The translations under genes and the position numbers were made by a program. Below are positions 5,864 through 8,766 of a DNA stretch of 8,766 nt, in pieces (position 1 is the first letter of the stretch; each line of letters begins with the position of its first letter). The notes below the pieces were generated by a model. It searched no databases, was not told the DNA's origin, and was given only the letters and a program-made list of their open reading frames with translations. Location of the stretch: NCBI GenBank assembly GCA_903643055.1, contig CAHJWV010000013.1, positions 1 to 8,766 on the forward strand. Reading direction: 5' to 3'. The stretch comes from Burkholderiales bacterium. GTDB taxonomy: Bacteria > Pseudomonadota > Gammaproteobacteria > Burkholderiales > Burkholderiaceae.

Positions 5864-7984
5864 ATGAACGACGCCACAAGCAATCCATTGCTTCAGCCGT
5901 GGAACACCCCGCACGGCTTGCCGCCGTTCGCGCAAGTCCGTCCCGAGCACTTCGAACCGGCGTTTGCCCAGGCGCTGCAAGAGCACCTCGCCGATGTGGA
6001 CGCCATCGCCCGCGAATCGCAGCCGGCCAGCTTCGACAACACGCTGGCGGCTTTTGATCGCAGCGGGCGCCTGCTGGCGCGCATCGATGCGCTGTTTTCG
6101 AATCTGACCTCCAGCGAAACCTCGCCCGAGTTGCAGGCCGTGGAGCGCCGCATGGCCGCGCCGCTGGCTGCACACCACAGTGCGATCTACATGAATGCGG
6201 CGCTGTTCGAGCGCATCGACACCTTGCATGAGCAGCGCGTCCATTTGTCGCTGACGCCTGAGCAGACCCGCCTGCTCGAACGCATGCACCTCGATTTCGT
6301 GCGTGCCGGCGCCAAGCTGGCAGGCGCTGCACAACAGCGTTATGCGCAAGTGATGTCGCAGCTGGCCGAGCTGACCACGCGCTTCAGCCAAAACGTGCTG
6401 GCCGATGAAAGCGCTTACCGCCTGGTACTGCGCAGCGAAGAAGACCTGGCGGGATTGCCGGACTTCGTGCGTGCCGCAGCGCGCCAGGCCGCGCTGGACC
6501 GCGGCATCGGCGATGCTTGCGTGATCACGCTGTCGCGCTCGCACATCGTGCCGTTCCTGACTTTCTCGGATCGGCGCGACCTGCGCGAGCAAGCCTGGCG
6601 GGCGTGGGTATCGCGCGGTGAGCATGACGGCGAGCACGACAACCGGTTGGTGGCGCGCGAGATCTTGTCGTTGCGCCAGGAGCAGGCCCGCCTGCATGGC
6701 TATGCCAGCTATGCCGACTACGCGCTGGCCGACACGATGGCCGGCACGCAGTCGGCGGTCGGCACGTTGCTGCAGCAGGTCTGGGTGAAGGCGAAGGCCC
6801 GTGCCGAGCAGGAGCGGGAACTGCTGCAAGAACTGGTCGCGTCACGCGACGAGACGCTGTCGATCGAAGCCTGGGATTGGCGCTATTACGCCGAGAAGGT
6901 GCGGCAGTCGCGCTATCAATTCGACGAAGCCGAATTCAAACCTTACTTCTCACTGGATCGCATGACCGACGCGATCTTCGACTGCGCCCAGCGGCTGTTC
7001 GGGGTGAGCTTTGTCGCGCAGCCGCAGATCGGAACCTACCATCCCGATGTGAAGGTCTATGAGGTGCGCCGGGTCGCCGATGAGTCGGTGGTCGGTGTGT
7101 TTCTGCACGACAATTTCGCGCGGCCCACCAAGCGCAGCGGCGCGTGGATGTCGGTGTACCGCAACCAGTCGCGCAACGCGCAGCCGGGCGGGGCCCTGCC
7201 GATCGTTGTCAACAACAACAACTTCGCGAAGGGTTCGCCGGGCGAGCCGACGTTGCTGAGCTACGACGACGTGCGCACGCTCTTCCACGAGTTCGGCCAT
7301 GGCCTGCATGGGCTGCTGTCGAACGTGAGCTATGAGCGCCTGTCGGGGATCAACGTGCTGCGCGATTTCGTCGAGCTGCCCTCGCAGCTCTTCGAGCATT
7401 GGCTGTGCACGCCCGAAGTGCTGCGCCGGCACGCGCGCCATTACAAGACCGCGGAGCCCATCCCGGCTGCGATGATGGAACGGCTGGAGGCCGCGCTGCG
7501 TTTCAACCAAGGCTACGAGACGGTGCGCTACACCGCATCGGCCATGGTCGACATGGCCATCCATGCGCAGACTTCGTTCGATGGCCCCGACGCTGGCAAG
7601 GGGCTCGATATCACCGCCTTCGAGGCGGCCGAGTTGGCGCGCATCGGCTTGCCGCAAGGGGTGGGCATCAATCACCGACTGTGTCATTTCCAGCATCTGT
7701 TTTCTGACTCCAGCTACGCAGCCGGTTATTACGTCTATCTGTGGGCCGAGGTGCTGGATGCCGACGGCTTCGATGCGTTCAATGAAGCCGGTGATCCGTT
7801 CGATCCCACGGTCGCACAACGCCTGCTGCGCTGCATCTATTCGTCGGGCGACAGCCGCGAGCCGCGAGAGGCCTACCGCGAGTTTCGCGGCCGCGATGCG
7901 TCGGTCGAACCGATGCTGCGCCAGCGAGGCTTGTTGGAGTTGGAAGAGCCGGCAGGTGTCTTGAGCACCGCCGGCTGCCTGTGA
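5864..7984 (+). CDS. dcp: Peptidyl-dipeptidase Dcp-type zinc metallopeptidase (family M3A)
   Basis: This enzyme would release dipeptides from the carboxyl end of peptides, acting in late cytoplasmic peptide breakdown. The product is 706 residues, close to the 680-odd of E. coli Dcp. The zinc site is complete: HEFGH at residues 475-479 and the third ligand Glu504 in DFVELPSQ, 29 residues after the first histidine as in other M3 enzymes. The Dcp group is favoured over oligopeptidase A by NPLLQPWNTPHG near the start, WDWRYYAEKVRQ, and KPYFSLD. Also in favour are RDFVELPSQLFEHW and SYAAGYYVYLWAEVL near the C-terminus. No signal peptide is present. The ATG at 5864 is preceded by GAGAAG (5854-5859). 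The frame is open further upstream, but those 41 extra codons do not look like the family and the likely promoter lies inside them. It converges on the histidine kinase gene with only 58 bases between. Confidence 0.92.
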   Translation: MNDATSNPLLQPWNTPHGLPPFAQVRPEHFEPAFAQALQEHLADVDAIARESQPASFDNTLAAFDRSGRLLARIDALFSNLTSSETSPELQAVERRMAAPLAAHHSAIYMNAALFERIDTLHEQRVHLSLTPEQTRLLERMHLDFVRAGAKLAGAAQQRYAQVMSQLAELTTRFSQNVLADESAYRLVLRSEEDLAGLPDFVRAAARQAALDRGIGDACVITLSRSHIVPFLTFSDRRDLREQAWRAWVSRGEHDGEHDNRLVAREILSLRQEQARLHGYASYADYALADTMAGTQSAVGTLLQQVWVKAKARAEQERELLQELVASRDETLSIEAWDWRYYAEKVRQSRYQFDEAEFKPYFSLDRMTDAIFDCAQRLFGVSFVAQPQIGTYHPDVKVYEVRRVADESVVGVFLHDNFARPTKRSGAWMSVYRNQSRNAQPGGALPIVVNNNNFAKGSPGEPTLLSYDDVRTLFHEFGHGLHGLLSNVSYERLSGINVLRDFVELPSQLFEHWLCTPEVLRRHARHYKTAEPIPAAMMERLEAALRFNQGYETVRYTASAMVDMAIHAQTSFDGPDAGKGLDITAFEAAELARIGLPQGVGINHRLCHFQHLFSDSSYAAGYYVYLWAEVLDADGFDAFNEAGDPFDPTVAQRLLRCIYSSGDSREPREAYREFRGRDASVEPMLRQRGLLELEEPAGVLSTAGCL

Positions 7985-7994
7985 TCCGCCGGTG

Positions 7995-8049
7995 GGCTTG
8001 AGGCTGCTGAAGCTGATCTTGGCGCTCAGGGCACGCCGCGCCTCAAGCC
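7995..8049. terminator. Long-loop inverted repeat between convergent dcp and kinase genes
   Basis: GGCTTGAGGC (7995-8004) and GCCTCAAGCC (8040-8049) are perfect 10-bp complements with a 35-base loop. The right arm includes the stop codon of the kinase. It could serve both converging transcripts as a 3' structure. There is no T-tract, and the loop is longer than in standard intrinsic terminators. Confidence 0.3.
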
Positions 8050-8766
8050 TTCGGAAAGAGTCGCTCCATGGCACCCAGGAAGATCGCAAAGTCGATCGGC
8101 TTGGTCCAGTAGTCGCTGAAGCCCGCTGACAGGGCGCGTGTGATGTCTTCGGGCATCGCATTCGCCGACAGCGCAATGCAAGGCGTGGCAGCGGTCTCGG
8201 GCTGAGCGCGCAACCGGCGCAGCACTTCGAAGCCGTCGATGTCGGGCAGCTGAATGTCGATCAGGATCAAGTCCGGCCGAAGCTGGCGCGCGGCCTCCAC
8301 GCCCGCCTCGCCATTGATCGCCGATTGAATTGCCATGCCCATCTGCGTGCGCACCAGTTCTTCGATGAGCATCACATTGACCGGGTTGTCTTCGATGTAG
8401 AGCAGGCGGCCGGCGCGCGACGGCAACGGAAGTGGCGTGGCGGGCACCGCCGGTATCGGCTGCGCTGCGGTTGGCGCAGGGAGGCTCGAAAGCAGGGAGT
8501 CCACCGGCGCCCGCGGCAGCCGCACTTCGAATCGCGAGCCCACCTCGGGCTCGCTGCTGACAAGCACCGTGCCGCCCATGCGCTCGACCAAGGCCTTGAC
8601 GACGGCCAGGCCGATGCCGGTGCCATCGATGCCCTCGCTTTCAATGCCCAGGCGATTGAAAGGTTCGAACAGATGCATCAATTGCCGGGGCGTCATGCCG
8701 CGGCCGCTGTCTTGCACCTGCAGTACCACCTGCGCCTCGTCGCTGTGGCTTGCCAGGTTCACCTGG
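8043..8766 (-). CDS. Hybrid sensor histidine kinase/response regulator, C-terminal part
   Basis: This is the last 240 codons of a gene that begins beyond the right edge. It opens within a histidine kinase ATPase domain: DSGRGM (residues 19-24 of the fragment, the DxGxG box), LFEPFNRLG (the F box), and GTGIGLAVV (the second glycine box). A Pro/Ala-rich linker of about 30 residues (87-116) leads to a complete receiver domain with the acidic pair Glu125-Asp126 and the phospho-acceptor Asp170 in LILIDIQLPDIDGF. Ser200 in ALSAN and Lys222 in WTKP complete its active site. The kinase would pass phosphate to its own receiver, and from there perhaps through a separate phosphotransfer protein. The protein ends soon after the receiver (FPKA), so no Hpt or output domain follows. 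The sensory part, the phospho-accepting histidine and the true start are outside the window, so the signal is unknown. Confidence 0.93.
   Translation of the reverse strand, partial: QVNLASHSDEAQVVLQVQDSGRGMTPRQLMHLFEPFNRLGIESEGIDGTGIGLAVVKALVERMGGTVLVSSEPEVGSRFEVRLPRAPVDSLLSSLPAPTAAQPIPAVPATPLPLPSRAGRLLYIEDNPVNVMLIEELVRTQMGMAIQSAINGEAGVEAARQLRPDLILIDIQLPDIDGFEVLRRLRAQPETAATPCIALSANAMPEDITRALSAGFSDYWTKPIDFAIFLGAMERLFPKA

Noticed and set aside
5846..6829. A 327-codon open frame on the minus strand
   Set aside because: It is antisense to the N-terminal half of the M3 peptidase and has Gln/Arg-rich shadow composition.
5864..7984. Assignment as oligopeptidase A (prlC) rather than Dcp
   Set aside because: The segment around the third zinc ligand (RDFVELPSQLFEHW) and the C-terminal AAGYYVYLW region read like Dcp as I remember the families. 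A phylogeny with both groups would settle it.
6950..8176. A 408-codon open frame on the minus strand
   Set aside because: It is antisense to the catalytic half of the Dcp-type peptidase and also runs over the end of the kinase gene in another frame. The translation shows no recognisable domain.
1..8766. CRISPR arrays, tRNA or rRNA genes, insertion sequences, phage or toxin-antitoxin modules
   Set aside because: I looked for regularly spaced repeats, transposase motifs, terminal inverted repeats, tRNA-like cloverleaf sequences, and small paired toxin-like genes. I saw none that could be supported.

Overview
The window looks like ordinary chromosomal DNA from a high-GC betaproteobacterium, most likely of the order Burkholderiales. 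This placement is an inference. It rests on the high GC content (judged by eye), strong G/C preference at third codon positions, and the flavour of the proteins: a DUF3309 micro-protein, a YaeQ protein, and a small Ala/Lys-tailed protein of a type I associate with that order. I see no insertion sequence, phage gene, tRNA, rRNA or CRISPR array, and every main reading frame is intact.

Layout from left to right: (1) Positions 1-240 hold an open frame with one hydrophobic segment and no recognisable family. It overlaps a plus-strand RimI-like GNAT acetyltransferase (161-634). (2) A 52-residue DUF3309 membrane protein (840-998) lies on the plus strand. After it comes a 193-base convergent gap rich in inverted repeats, including a 13-bp perfect hairpin that is the best terminator in the window. 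(3) A minus-strand group runs right to left: yaeQ (4391-3837), a small COG2388-type acetyltransferase (3656-3360), and a signal-peptide-bearing prolyl oligopeptidase (3363-1192). The last two overlap by four bases (ATGA), so they are probably translationally coupled. (4) Divergent from yaeQ are three plus-strand genes. The first is a small basic protein with a possible ribbon-helix-helix core and a histone H1-like tail (4561-5016). The second is a secreted coiled-coil protein with one pair of cysteines in its mature part (5160-5663). The third is a cytoplasmic M3 metallopeptidase of the Dcp type (5864-7984). (5) At the right edge is the C-terminal part of a minus-strand hybrid histidine kinase: an ATPase domain followed by a receiver domain (8043-8766, truncated by the window).

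Functional reading: two of the larger genes are peptidases that handle short peptides. One is a predicted periplasmic serine enzyme cutting after proline, the other a predicted cytoplasmic zinc dipeptidyl carboxypeptidase. They are on opposite strands and need not be co-regulated. The remaining genes look like unrelated housekeeping or accessory functions. I found no convincing undescribed multi-gene system. The least explained items are the small basic protein at 4561, the secreted two-cysteine protein at 5160, the coupled acetyltransferase/peptidase pair, and the structured intergenic segments at 1023-1139 and 5757-5790.
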